Below, piece by piece: positions 18,053 to 25,676 of a stretch of DNA of 64,000 nt (positions are counted from its first letter, which is position 1; each line of letters begins with the position of its first letter). This DNA comes from UBA2336 sp036787955. Lineage in GTDB: Bacteria; Bacteroidota; Bacteroidia; Cytophagales; Cyclobacteriaceae. The notes beneath the pieces were generated by a model that worked only from the letters and a program-made list of their open reading frames with translations, did no database searches and was not told the DNA's origin. Location: NCBI GenBank assembly GCA_036787955.1, contig DAIQOI010000004.1:124001-188000 (forward strand). Reading direction: 5' to 3'. A program made the position numbers and the translations under genes.

Positions 18053-19978
18053 TTAGTTGGCCAACACCCGGAATTCAATCCTTCGGTTCTGCTGGCGCCC
18101 TTCCGGTGTGTCGTTCGTTGCCACGGGCCGGGTATGCCCGTACCCGCGAGAAGATATGCGGGCCTGATTAATACCGTTGGCAATCAAATAATTATACACG
18201 GCAAGTGCCCGGTTCTCGGACAATTTCTGATTATAGGCGGGCTGACCCGTATTGTCGGTGTGCCCGCTGATTTCAATCCGGACAGTCGGGTTTTCCTGTA
18301 AAAACCGGACAACGCGCTGCAATTCGGTAAGGGATTTTTCTTTGAGGGCATAGCTATCCGTGTCAAAAAAAATGTTTTTAAGGACCGTCACGGTGCCTGC
18401 TTTCACCGGTTCCAGAATAATATTCTGCTGTACAGGCTCCGGTCTGCCTCCCGTGGTATCGGCGTAATTAAAGTTCAGGCTTTGAAAAAGATAACCCTCG
18501 CAGTTAACGTAGAGGGCATATTCGGCACCGCGGGTAAGCACCATGAGGTATTTTCCGGTTAAGGAATCTGACTCAACGAACGAAAGGCGCTCATTTTTAT
18601 TCACATCGAACAATTCGATACGGGCCTTAAGTGGCCTGCCGGTTAATTTTTCGGTAACCGTACCGTAAACATAGCTGCTCACATACCTAACCTGTTTGTC
18701 CGGTGGCATAGTGAACGTATAAATGAGCCCACGCGCCCCCTGTGGTGTAGTTTCCTCATGTGAGTAATATCCGCGCAAACCGTCGGGTGTTATATATAAG
18801 GAGAACTGATCCTCATGGTCATTGAGCGGTTTGCCCATGTTAACCGGTGCTGACCAGCCGGCATTGGTTTTTTCACTAAAAAAGATATCGAAGCCACCAA
18901 AGCCGGCATGCCCGTTGGATGCAAAATACAACGTGCGGCCGTTTACATGGATAAAGGGCGATACTTCATCGCCCGGTGTATTAACAGGCGGCCCCAGGTT
19001 GCGTGCGCGGGTCCAGTTACCACGCTCATCCAACTCAGACACCCAGATGTCTCTTCTGCCCTGTCCACCCCTGCGATCGGATACGAAATACAGCGTGCGT
19101 CCGTCAGCCGACAGGGATGGCTGGGATTCCCACTCAGCGGTGTTTACCATGGGGCCGAGGTTTCTGGGCACGCTCCACTCCTCGCCTGTTTTAACGCTCT
19201 CATACAGATCGCAACTGCCGTAGCTCTGCCGGCCTACGCACGAAGTAAATATCAGCCTGCGACCATCTGCTGAAACCGTGCACGTGCCTTCGTTGAGCGA
19301 GGAGTTAATGTTTTTGGAAAGCGACTGCGGAAAGGTCCAATTGCCTTTGTCATCTTTTACCGACACAACCAGGTCTTCATCGTGCTCGGCACCAAAACCC
19401 AGCCTGCGGGTAAAGATGAGTTGTTGCTGATCGGCTGTGAGCACCGGAAAGTATTGCGTAGCAAAGCAATTTACCGTGTCGCTCAATGCCCTGATCGCAA
19501 CGCCCGATTCACCGGCATGCTCCAGGGCATAGGTGGCACTTGCCAGCCAGCGTGACGCCTGGTCAATGCGTTGGCGGTTTTGGGTTTCCGATTGCAGAAA
19601 TCGAGTAAGTGCTTCTTTTGCTTCACGGTATTTCCCGCTCAAAAGATACACTTCGCCCAGGTTGTACCAGCTTTCTTTTTTTTTGCGAACATCGGCAGTA
19701 AGCCTAAGTGCCTGCTCAAATGCAGATGTGGCCTGCGCATATTGCTTCATGGCCATATACACCAACCCCATGCGGTGGTAGGCTTCGGCAAAATTTTTGT
19801 CTTTTGAAACAGCCTGGTTCAGCAGGTTGAGTGCTTCTGCATATTGGCCGCGCACACGATAATTATCAGCCTGGTTATACAGTTCAATGGCTTTTTTTGA
19901 TTTTGTGCTGAGTGCCGGCTGGGCATAATTTACCAACGGTATCAGTAACACAATTATCAACCACTTCTTTCTCGGCAT
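18053..19978 (-). CDS. PorE-like envelope protein: TPR, beta-propeller, CRD and OmpA domains
   Basis: A 641-residue exported protein. After a signal peptide (about residues 1-20, ending near NYAQ) come TPR repeats (about 25-150), PD40/WD40-like propeller blades with repeated SADGR.L.F.S motifs (about 185-430), a carboxypeptidase-regulatory-like domain (about 445-515) and a C-terminal OmpA peptidoglycan-binding domain with ISGHTDNTG and QNRRIEFR. This is the domain order of PorE, which ties the type IX secretion system to peptidoglycan, but Bacteroidota carry many paralogues and no other por gene is near. It lacks a lipobox, unlike PorE. I start at MPRKKW; an upstream start 5 codons earlier would overlap pabC. 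Confidence 0.88.
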   Translation of the reverse strand: MPRKKWLIIVLLIPLVNYAQPALSTKSKKAIELYNQADNYRVRGQYAEALNLLNQAVSKDKNFAEAYHRMGLVYMAMKQYAQATSAFEQALRLTADVRKKKESWYNLGEVYLLSGKYREAKEALTRFLQSETQNRQRIDQASRWLASATYALEHAGESGVAIRALSDTVNCFATQYFPVLTADQQQLIFTRRLGFGAEHDEDLVVSVKDDKGNWTFPQSLSKNINSSLNEGTCTVSADGRRLIFTSCVGRQSYGSCDLYESVKTGEEWSVPRNLGPMVNTAEWESQPSLSADGRTLYFVSDRRGGQGRRDIWVSELDERGNWTRARNLGPPVNTPGDEVSPFIHVNGRTLYFASNGHAGFGGFDIFFSEKTNAGWSAPVNMGKPLNDHEDQFSLYITPDGLRGYYSHEETTPQGARGLIYTFTMPPDKQVRYVSSYVYGTVTEKLTGRPLKARIELFDVNKNERLSFVESDSLTGKYLMVLTRGAEYALYVNCEGYLFQSLNFNYADTTGGRPEPVQQNIILEPVKAGTVTVLKNIFFDTDSYALKEKSLTELQRVVRFLQENPTVRIEISGHTDNTGQPAYNQKLSENRALAVYNYLIANGINQARISSRGYGHTRPVATNDTPEGRQQNRRIEFRVLAN

Positions 19979-19986
19979 GGTGCAAT

Positions 19987-20577
19987 CTACCAAATGATCC
20001 GGGCCACCGGAAGTGCTGGTTCATCAAACTGCAGCATGGCGTTGATGCGTTTTACAAGACTGAATTTCCGAATATCTTTTTCATGGATGTCCTCCTCCTC
20101 AATTTCGCCTGCATCGAGCAGGACCTGCCGCATGGTACCCCGCAGCAAGGGTTGGGCAGGTGTAAGCCAGCGGTTGCCGGTGTAAAACAGCAGGTTGCTG
20201 TACAGCGCATCGGTAACCAGTCCATTTCGAATAATGAGGGCATCCGTACCTGGCCTGGCTGGTTTTAGTTTTTCAAGCCCGGAACGGTCGGTAAACTTAT
20301 AGGCATAGGTTATTGAATCATTCCGAACAACACACAGCCAGTCGGGCCGGTGGTGGCGATAGGGCAAAAATTCAACCTGAACAACGGCCCGATGGTTGTA
20401 AACAACACGACATTTAAATAAACCCCGGTGAGGATACGGGGTTTTACGCAATACGTCTTCGAGCCGCACACTATTACCTTTTCCCGTGCAGGTGGCTATG
20501 GTGCTATCCATGCGCTGCTGATGGTAGGAGAGGCGAAAAAAATGCCCGTTTTCAAGACGGATGGATTCAAACCACAT
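19987..20577 (-). CDS. pabC: Class IV aminotransferase, probable aminodeoxychorismate lyase
   Basis: A PLP enzyme of the PabC/IlvE fold; with pabB one gene away it most likely releases p-aminobenzoate and pyruvate from aminodeoxychorismate for folate synthesis. The PLP-binding Lys is probably Lys94 in YKFTDR, and the cofactor-binding VTDALYSNLLF and the LLRGTMRQVLL segment match the family. At 196 residues it is short for the family (usually about 250-270), with compact N-terminal strands, like other short Bacteroidota members. Between it and pabB lie a terminator and a gene scar, so it may need its own promoter. Confidence 0.8.
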   Translation of the reverse strand: MWFESIRLENGHFFRLSYHQQRMDSTIATCTGKGNSVRLEDVLRKTPYPHRGLFKCRVVYNHRAVVQVEFLPYRHHRPDWLCVVRNDSITYAYKFTDRSGLEKLKPARPGTDALIIRNGLVTDALYSNLLFYTGNRWLTPAQPLLRGTMRQVLLDAGEIEEEDIHEKDIRKFSLVKRINAMLQFDEPALPVARIIW

Positions 20578-20595
20578 TGCTCTTCAGTTAAATGC

Positions 20596-20626
20596 AAAAA
20601 TAAAAAGCCCGGCACGAAGCCGGGCT
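20596..20626 (-). terminator. Rho-independent terminator between pabB and pabC
   Basis: GCCCGGC (20607-20613) pairs with GCCGGGC (20619-20625) around a 5-base loop. Read on the minus strand the stem is followed by TTTTTA and another T-rich run (20606 down to 20596). It follows the SusD scar and is probably the original end of that lost operon. Confidence 0.85.
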
Positions 20627-20651
20627 TTGCACAATATCCTGAGATGAGAAG

Positions 20652-20732
20652 TCAGTATCCCGGATTTTGTGTGAGCACGCCTGCGTGGGCGTTGATTTCC
20701 CTTTCCGGAATATAGATTATTAACGTATTCTA
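20652..20732 (-). pseudogene. C-terminal scrap of a SusD/RagB-family gene
   Basis: The minus strand encodes YIPEREINAHAGVLTQNPGY then TGA (20714 down to 20652). This is the C-terminal signature of SusD/RagB proteins (I-P-x-x-E-I plus L-T-Q-N-P-G-Y at the very end). The frame stays open only 5 codons further upstream before a TAG, and nothing else of susD or susC is present. A terminator follows it, as expected for the end of a SusCD operon. It is therefore a remnant left by deletion or rearrangement. Confidence 0.8.
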
Positions 20733-20772
20733 AAAATTAAGACCTGTTTGAAAAAATATTTGATCCAAGGCT

Positions 20773-21762
20773 TTAAATGGTGGCTAATGGCAGGTATACT
20801 TTACGCTGCATTTCATAATATTCCTTATCCGGCATGCTCAGTGCTGTAATTCCCCCACCACTGCGGTAAAACAATTCATTCCCCTCCATTTCAATAAAAC
20901 GGATCATGACGGTGCTGTCCAGCGTTTCACCGTCAAAAACGCCACACACTCCTGTAAAATATCCCCTGTCTTCGCCTTCGGTTTCGCTGATGATTTCAAT
21001 GGTTCTGGCTTTAGGTGCTCCACTTACCGAACCTGCCGGAAGCAATGCTGTCAATATATCACCCAGTGATGCCTGATAATTGTCAGGCAGCAGGCCGGCT
21101 ATCTCCGAGCTCACCTGCAGTAAGCGTTTTTTACCGGCAGCTATCTCTTCAATGTACCGGAATCGTTTCACTTCTACTTTTCGTGCAACACGGCTCAGGT
21201 CGTTGCGCAGCAGGTCCACAATGGTTACGTGCTCGGCTTTTTCTTTTTCATCCTGTAAAATGCGTGTGGCCGCATCAGGTACCGAAGCATCCATCGTGCC
21301 CTTCATGGGGAACGTCCGGATGGTGGAACCGGTAATTGTGATAAAGGTTTCGGGCGAGAATACAACCATCCTGCCGGGTACATGTATTTTATATTTGGCG
21401 CTGCTTCTGAAAAAAATTTCTTCCGGTGAACAGTTTATCTTCACCCTGGTCTTGCAGGTAAGATTGAGCAGGTACGTATCACCCGACTGTAAATGATGCA
21501 TGACTTTATCAAAGCGCTTCCGGTAGTCAACTTCGGGTATGGGGTATTTGATCAATGCTGGTTTGTAACTACTGGCTGTGCATCTGGTGGGGTAATGATT
21601 GCTAATGCCCGGAAAGTCAAACCATGCGATGGGTTTGTCGCAGTACAACTCTTCCAGCCGAACAGCCCAGGGTTTCTTCATCTCAAAATCGATCATAAAA
21701 AAGAAGGGCACGCGCGCAGCACCCCAGGCATTGAGTTGTGCAACAAATTCAGGTAAGTGCAT
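20773..21762 (-). CDS. pabB: Aminodeoxychorismate synthase component I / anthranilate synthase-like
   Basis: Chorismate-utilising enzyme that, with a glutamine amidotransferase, makes 4-amino-4-deoxychorismate for folate. The C-terminal half carries the family motifs DLLRNDLSRVA, PAGSVSGAPKARTIEII and GYFTGVCG, with catalytic Glu and Lys contexts intact. I place the start at the ATG giving MHLPEFVAQLNAW (329 aa), 15 bases after queE, because this matches the family N-terminus; the frame extends to 21822, which would overlap queE. It sits in the folD-queE-pabB run. No pabA-type amidotransferase is in the window. Confidence 0.88.
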   Translation of the reverse strand: MHLPEFVAQLNAWGAARVPFFFMIDFEMKKPWAVRLEELYCDKPIAWFDFPGISNHYPTRCTASSYKPALIKYPIPEVDYRKRFDKVMHHLQSGDTYLLNLTCKTRVKINCSPEEIFFRSSAKYKIHVPGRMVVFSPETFITITGSTIRTFPMKGTMDASVPDAATRILQDEKEKAEHVTIVDLLRNDLSRVARKVEVKRFRYIEEIAAGKKRLLQVSSEIAGLLPDNYQASLGDILTALLPAGSVSGAPKARTIEIISETEGEDRGYFTGVCGVFDGETLDSTVMIRFIEMEGNELFYRSGGGITALSMPDKEYYEMQRKVYLPLATI

Positions 21763-21776
21763 TACCGGAAGCTCGA

Positions 21777-22409
21777 TCAGGGAATGTTCATGTACTTGTG
21801 AATTTGCAAGGAGATTCGCCATTTCGGATGTTGCTTAACATATTCAATCATCAGCGGAAGCATGTGTTTTTCCCTTGACCATTCCGGCTGCAGGAAAAGC
21901 CGGCACTCCGGTTTAACGAGGGTAACAAATTTTTCGGCCCAGGCAAAATCGTGCTTGTTATAGATGATGACTTTGAGCTCATTGGCTTGCGGAAAAATAT
22001 CTGGTACGGGCTTTTTGAATTTTTTGGGCGAAAAGCACACCCAATCCCACTCGCCCGTTAATGCATAGGCGCCCGATGTTTCGATATGCGTGCGTAGTCC
22101 GGCATTTTTAAGCTGGCGGGTCAGTTCTTCCAGGTTATACATGGCGGGTTCGCCACCGGTAATAACGACAATTGGTGCTCCGGAAGATTTTGCACGCCTC
22201 GCCATTTCTTCAACGGCAACCAGTGGATGCGCCGATGCATCCCACGATTCTTTCACATCGCACCACACACACCCCACATCGCATCCGCCCAAACGGATGA
22301 AATATGCCGCACATCCCTGAAAAGCTCCTTCTCCCTGGATGGTGTAAAAGTCTTCCATCAGCGGCAATGCGCTAACTACCTGTTGTGAGAGCGTTGTTTT
22401 TTCAGACAT
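21777..22409 (-). CDS. queE: 7-carboxy-7-deazaguanine synthase (radical SAM)
   Basis: Converts carboxytetrahydropterin to 7-carboxy-7-deazaguanine in the queuosine pathway. The radical-SAM cluster motif C-x3-C-x2-C is at Cys43, Cys47 and Cys50 (GGCDVGCVWCD), preceded by the YTIQGEG substrate loop; the SAM motif TGGEPAMY follows. 210 residues, typical of QueE. The chosen ATG (MSEKTT) overlaps the folD stop by 8 bases, indicating translational coupling; a longer frame to 22454 is less likely. No queC, queD or queF is nearby. Confidence 0.92.
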   Translation of the reverse strand: MSEKTTLSQQVVSALPLMEDFYTIQGEGAFQGCAAYFIRLGGCDVGCVWCDVKESWDASAHPLVAVEEMARRAKSSGAPIVVITGGEPAMYNLEELTRQLKNAGLRTHIETSGAYALTGEWDWVCFSPKKFKKPVPDIFPQANELKVIIYNKHDFAWAEKFVTLVKPECRLFLQPEWSREKHMLPLMIEYVKQHPKWRISLQIHKYMNIP

Positions 22410-23292
22410 GGCGCAGTTCGGTGGCGCGAAGGGTGTTGAGCAACAGCGCAGCAATAGTCATCGGGCCAACACCACCGGGCACCGGCGTAATCATTGAGCA
22501 CTTCGGAGCCACGCTGGCAAAGTCCACATCGCCTTTCAGGGTGTAGCCGTTTTTGTATTGCGGTCCTTCGACACGCGTGGTACCCACATCTATTACAATG
22601 GCCCCTTCTTTCACCATATCGCCAGTGATAAGGCCCGGTTTGCCTACCGCCACGATTAATATATCGGCCTGGCGGGTAAACTGCGGCAGGTTGCGCGTGT
22701 ATTTGTGGCACACCGTAACGGTAGCCCGCCCGTGCTCGGCCAGCATCATGCTGAGCGGGGCCCCCACCAGCCGGCTGGCCCCCACCACCACACAGTGTTT
22801 GCCTTCGGTGTCAACCCGATAGCGTTTCAGCAATTCCATGATGCCATTGGGCGTGGCTGGCAGCAACAAAGGATTTTTCGATACGATGCTGCCGAAGTTG
22901 CGATTGGTAAAGCCATCCACATCTTTTTCCGGGCGAATATGTTCCGTGATGTTTTCAACCGAAATATGTGCCGGCAACGGCAGTTGAACAATAAATCCAT
23001 CCACATCGGGGTCGGTATTAACCTGATCGATGTGTTTCAGCAGTCGTTCTTCGGTGATGGTGTCGGCAAATCGCAGGAGAGTATAGTGAAAACCCACTTC
23101 CTTGCAGGCTTTTACCTTATGGTCAACATACGTCTGGCTGGCCCCGTCATCGCCTACCAGGATGATGGCCAGGTGCGGAATTTTCCTTCCTTCGGCTTTG
23201 CGTTGCTGCACACGTGCGGCAATTTCCTGTTTGATTTCGGCTGCAACCTTGCGGCCATCCATAACTATGTGGGTCGTTCGCACTTCCTGCAT
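22402..23292 (-). CDS. folD: Methylenetetrahydrofolate dehydrogenase / cyclohydrolase
   Basis: Interconverts 5,10-methylene- and 10-formyl-tetrahydrofolate using NADP, supplying one-carbon units. The YVDHK motif (Tyr55 to catalytic Lys59), the FIVQLPLP stretch, the dinucleotide-binding VVGASRLVGAP and the C-terminal TPVPGGVGPMT signature are all present. 296 residues is the standard length. It is followed by queE with an 8-base overlap and preceded by lepA with an 11-base gap, so lepA-folD-queE-pabB read as one unit, grouping two folate genes with a pterin-derived pathway. Confidence 0.96.
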   Translation of the reverse strand: MQEVRTTHIVMDGRKVAAEIKQEIAARVQQRKAEGRKIPHLAIILVGDDGASQTYVDHKVKACKEVGFHYTLLRFADTITEERLLKHIDQVNTDPDVDGFIVQLPLPAHISVENITEHIRPEKDVDGFTNRNFGSIVSKNPLLLPATPNGIMELLKRYRVDTEGKHCVVVGASRLVGAPLSMMLAEHGRATVTVCHKYTRNLPQFTRQADILIVAVGKPGLITGDMVKEGAIVIDVGTTRVEGPQYKNGYTLKGDVDFASVAPKCSMITPVPGGVGPMTIAALLLNTLRATELRHV

Positions 23293-23303
23293 GGGTGTAT
23301 TTT

Positions 23304-25088
23304 CTAATCAATTTTCAATACTGCCATAAAGGCTTCCTGCGGTATTTCCACATTACCCACCTGGCGCATGCGCTTTTTGCCCTTCTTTTGTTTTTCCAGC
23401 AGTTTGCGCTTGCGCGTGATGTCACCGCCATAACACTTGGCCAATACATTTTTGCGCAGGGCTTTCACTGTTTCGCGTGCAATAACCTTTTGCCCGATGG
23501 CCGCCTGAATAGCTATCTCAAACATCTGACGCGGCAATAATTCTTTTAGTTTTTCACACAGCTTCTTGCCCCACTCGTAAGCTTTGCTGCGGTGTACGAT
23601 GGCCGATAAAGCATCTACTTTATCACCGTTGAGCTGAATATCAAGTTTCACCATATCGGATTCGCGGTAGCCAATGAGGTGGTAGTCCAGGGAGGCGTAT
23701 CCTTTTGATATGGTTTTCAGTTTATCGAAAAAGTCGAATACGATTTCGGCCAGCGGCATTTCGAAAGTCATTTCCACCCGATCGGTGGTAAGGTAGGTCT
23801 GGTTCTTAATAACACCGCGTTTATCCATGCACAGCTTGATGATCGGGCCGATAAACTCGGCCTTGGTGATGATCTGCGCTTTGATGTACGGTTCTTCAAC
23901 ATGATCAATGGTGTTGGGGTCGGGCATTTCCGACGGGGCATTGATTTCAATAATGGAACCATCGGTTTTCACCGCGCGAAACTGCACGGAAGGCACCGTA
24001 GTGATGACGGTCATGCCAAACTCGCGTTCCAGCCGCTCCTGCACAATTTCCATGTGCAGCATGCCCAGGAAACCACACCGGAAGCCAAAGCCCAGCGCTG
24101 CCGAGGTTTCGGGTTCCCACACAAGCGAAGCATCGTTCAGTTGCAGTTTCTCCATGGAAGCGCGCAGCTCTTCGAACTCCGAAGTATCGACCGGGTAAAT
24201 ACCGGCAAAAACCATGGGCTTCACATTCTCAAATCCCTTAATTGCCTCACCGGGCCGGTCAACGTGCGTGATGGTATCGCCCACCTTCACTTCGCGGGCT
24301 TCCTTGATACCGGAAATCATGTACCCCACGTTGCCGGCACTGATCTCCTCGCGCGGTTGCTTTTCCAGTTTCAGCACACCAATCTCATCGGCTGTGTACT
24401 CCTTGCCGGTACTCACAAACTTTACCTTATCGCCTTTGCGCACCGTACCATTGAAAACCCGGAAATACACTTCAATACCGCGGAATGAATTAAATACCGA
24501 ATCAAAGATCATTGCCTGAAGCGGTGCCTGTGCATCCCCTTTGGGCGGAGGAATGCGTTCTATCACGGCCCTGAGTATTTCTTCAATGCCGATGCCTTCT
24601 TTGGCGCTTGCACGGATGATGTCCTCGCGCTTGCAACCTATGAGATCCACGATCTCATCGGTCACTTCTTCGGGCATGGCATGGGGCAGATCAATTTTAT
24701 TGAGCACGGGGATGATTTCCAGGTCGTGTTCCAGCGCCAGATAAAGATTGGAAATGGTTTGTGCTTCTATCCCCTGACTGGCATCTACCACCAGGAGCGC
24801 ACCCTCGCAGGCGGCAATTGAGCGCGAAACCTCATACGAAAAATCCACGTGGCCGGGCGTGTCAATCAGGTTCAGCACATAGTCTTTTCCGTCCAGCCGG
24901 TAGTTCATTTGGATGGCGTGCGCCTTGATAGTAATACCCTTTTCGCGCTCCAGGTCCATGTTGTCCAGCACCTGATCCTGCATTTGCCGCTCGCTGAGCG
25001 TGCCGGTTACCTCCAGCAGGCGGTCGGCCAGTGTGCTTTTTCCGTGGTCAATATGCGCGATGATGCAAAAGTTGCGGATGTGCTCCAT
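23304..25088 (-). CDS. lepA: Elongation factor 4 (LepA)
   Basis: Ribosome-associated GTPase that helps initiation and back-translocation under stress. I start at the ATG giving MEHIRNFCIIAH (594 aa); the open frame runs 29 codons further up but that part is unlike LepA. G1 is AHIDHGKST at residues 11-19; the DTPGHVDF G3 motif, NKIDLP G4 and the LepA-specific C-terminal domain with YHLIGYRESDMVKLDI and KLLEKQKKGKKRM follow. Its upstream flank is the repeat block. Confidence 0.96.
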   Translation of the reverse strand: MEHIRNFCIIAHIDHGKSTLADRLLEVTGTLSERQMQDQVLDNMDLEREKGITIKAHAIQMNYRLDGKDYVLNLIDTPGHVDFSYEVSRSIAACEGALLVVDASQGIEAQTISNLYLALEHDLEIIPVLNKIDLPHAMPEEVTDEIVDLIGCKREDIIRASAKEGIGIEEILRAVIERIPPPKGDAQAPLQAMIFDSVFNSFRGIEVYFRVFNGTVRKGDKVKFVSTGKEYTADEIGVLKLEKQPREEISAGNVGYMISGIKEAREVKVGDTITHVDRPGEAIKGFENVKPMVFAGIYPVDTSEFEELRASMEKLQLNDASLVWEPETSAALGFGFRCGFLGMLHMEIVQERLEREFGMTVITTVPSVQFRAVKTDGSIIEINAPSEMPDPNTIDHVEEPYIKAQIITKAEFIGPIIKLCMDKRGVIKNQTYLTTDRVEMTFEMPLAEIVFDFFDKLKTISKGYASLDYHLIGYRESDMVKLDIQLNGDKVDALSAIVHRSKAYEWGKKLCEKLKELLPRQMFEIAIQAAIGQKVIARETVKALRKNVLAKCYGGDITRKRKLLEKQKKGKKRMRQVGNVEIPQEAFMAVLKID

Positions 25089-25185
25089 TCCCGTCTTTAC
25101 TAAACGTTTTGAATTGCAAAAGTAGGAATTCCCTCCCGATTTGACGGCAGATTCAGGGGCTGAGCCGCGGTTCAAAACTCAGGCC

Positions 25186-25323
25186 GCATATGGTCAGAAG
25201 ATCCTCCATCTTAACTGCGGCTTTATTCCACCCCTTCGGGGTTTTTATCTGGGGTTCTTTACCCTTTCTATAATTCTTACATCCCTTCGGGATTTTTTGG
25301 TTCACGATTCACCGTTCACCTGA
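25186..25323 (+). repeat. Non-coding repeat, copy 1, with two UUCG-type hairpins
   Basis: The first 89 bases (25186-25274) recur 181 bases downstream with a few substitutions, and the last 44 bases recur after the gap. Inside are ACCCCTTCGGGGT (25230-25242, then T5) and ATCCCTTCGGGAT (25281-25293, then T6), both capped by C(TTCG)G, the very stable UUCG tetraloop. The tails look like terminators facing the plus strand, where no gene ends, so a role as terminator for neighbours is doubtful. The 60-codon open frame crossing it is low-complexity and probably not translated. Confidence 0.75.
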
Positions 25324-25366
25324 GGGCGCTGCTTTACCTGAAAAACAACCTTCGACAGGCTCAGGA

Positions 25367-25610
25367 GCATATGGCCAGAAGACCCTCCATCTTATCTGCG
25401 GCTTTATTCCACCCCTTCGGGGTTTTTATCTGGGGTTCTTTACCCTTTCTATAATNNNNNNNNNNNNNNNNNNNNNNNNNNNNNNNNNNNNNNNNNNNNN
25501 NNNNNNNNNNNNNNNNNNNNNNNNNNNNNNNNNNNNNNNNNNNNNNNNNNNNNNNTTTCTATCTCACATCCCTTCGGGATTTTTTGGTTCACGATTCACC
25601 GTTCACCTGA
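25367..25610 (+). repeat. Non-coding repeat, copy 2, split by the assembly gap
   Basis: Copy 2 of the same unit: 89 matching bases (25367-25455), the N run, then the matching tail with ATCCCTTCGGGAT (25568-25580). The first hairpin is at 25411-25423. A CCTTCGACAGGCTCAGG element (25350-25366), a sequence I remember as common in Bacteroidota intergenic DNA, precedes it. Assembly broke exactly inside the repeat, so the number of units is probably underestimated. Confidence 0.75.
25456..25555. other. Assembly gap (100 N)
   Basis: Exactly one hundred undetermined bases, the standard filler for a scaffold join of unknown size. It lies inside the second repeat copy, so the true distance and the linkage of both sides depend on read-pair evidence not visible here. 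Confidence 0.98.
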
Positions 25611-25646
25611 AGCCAATGTTTCATCAGAATAGCGGCCTTAATCAGG

Positions 25647-25667
25647 CTCAGGCCGCTCATGCCTGAG
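25647..25667 (-). terminator. Stem-loop just downstream of the amidohydrolase gene
   Basis: CTCAGGC (25647-25653) pairs with GCCTGAG (25661-25667) around a 7-base loop, 9 bases past the amidohydrolase stop on the minus strand. It lacks a T run, so it is either a weak terminator or a 3'-end stabilising hairpin. Confidence 0.4.
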
Positions 25668-25676
25668 AATAACCCT

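Noticed and set aside
25230..25298. UUCG hairpins as terminators for the amidohydrolase or lepA
   Set aside because: Their T tails face the plus strand, while both flanking genes are on the minus strand.
25141..25323. 60-codon plus frame crossing repeat copy 1
   Set aside because: It lies in repeat DNA with hairpins, has no start context or motif, and would need the repeat itself to be coding.
25184..25610. Possible CRISPR-like array in the repeat block
   Set aside because: The repeated units are about 89 bases with a single near-copy and no short regular repeats and spacers; no cas gene is near.
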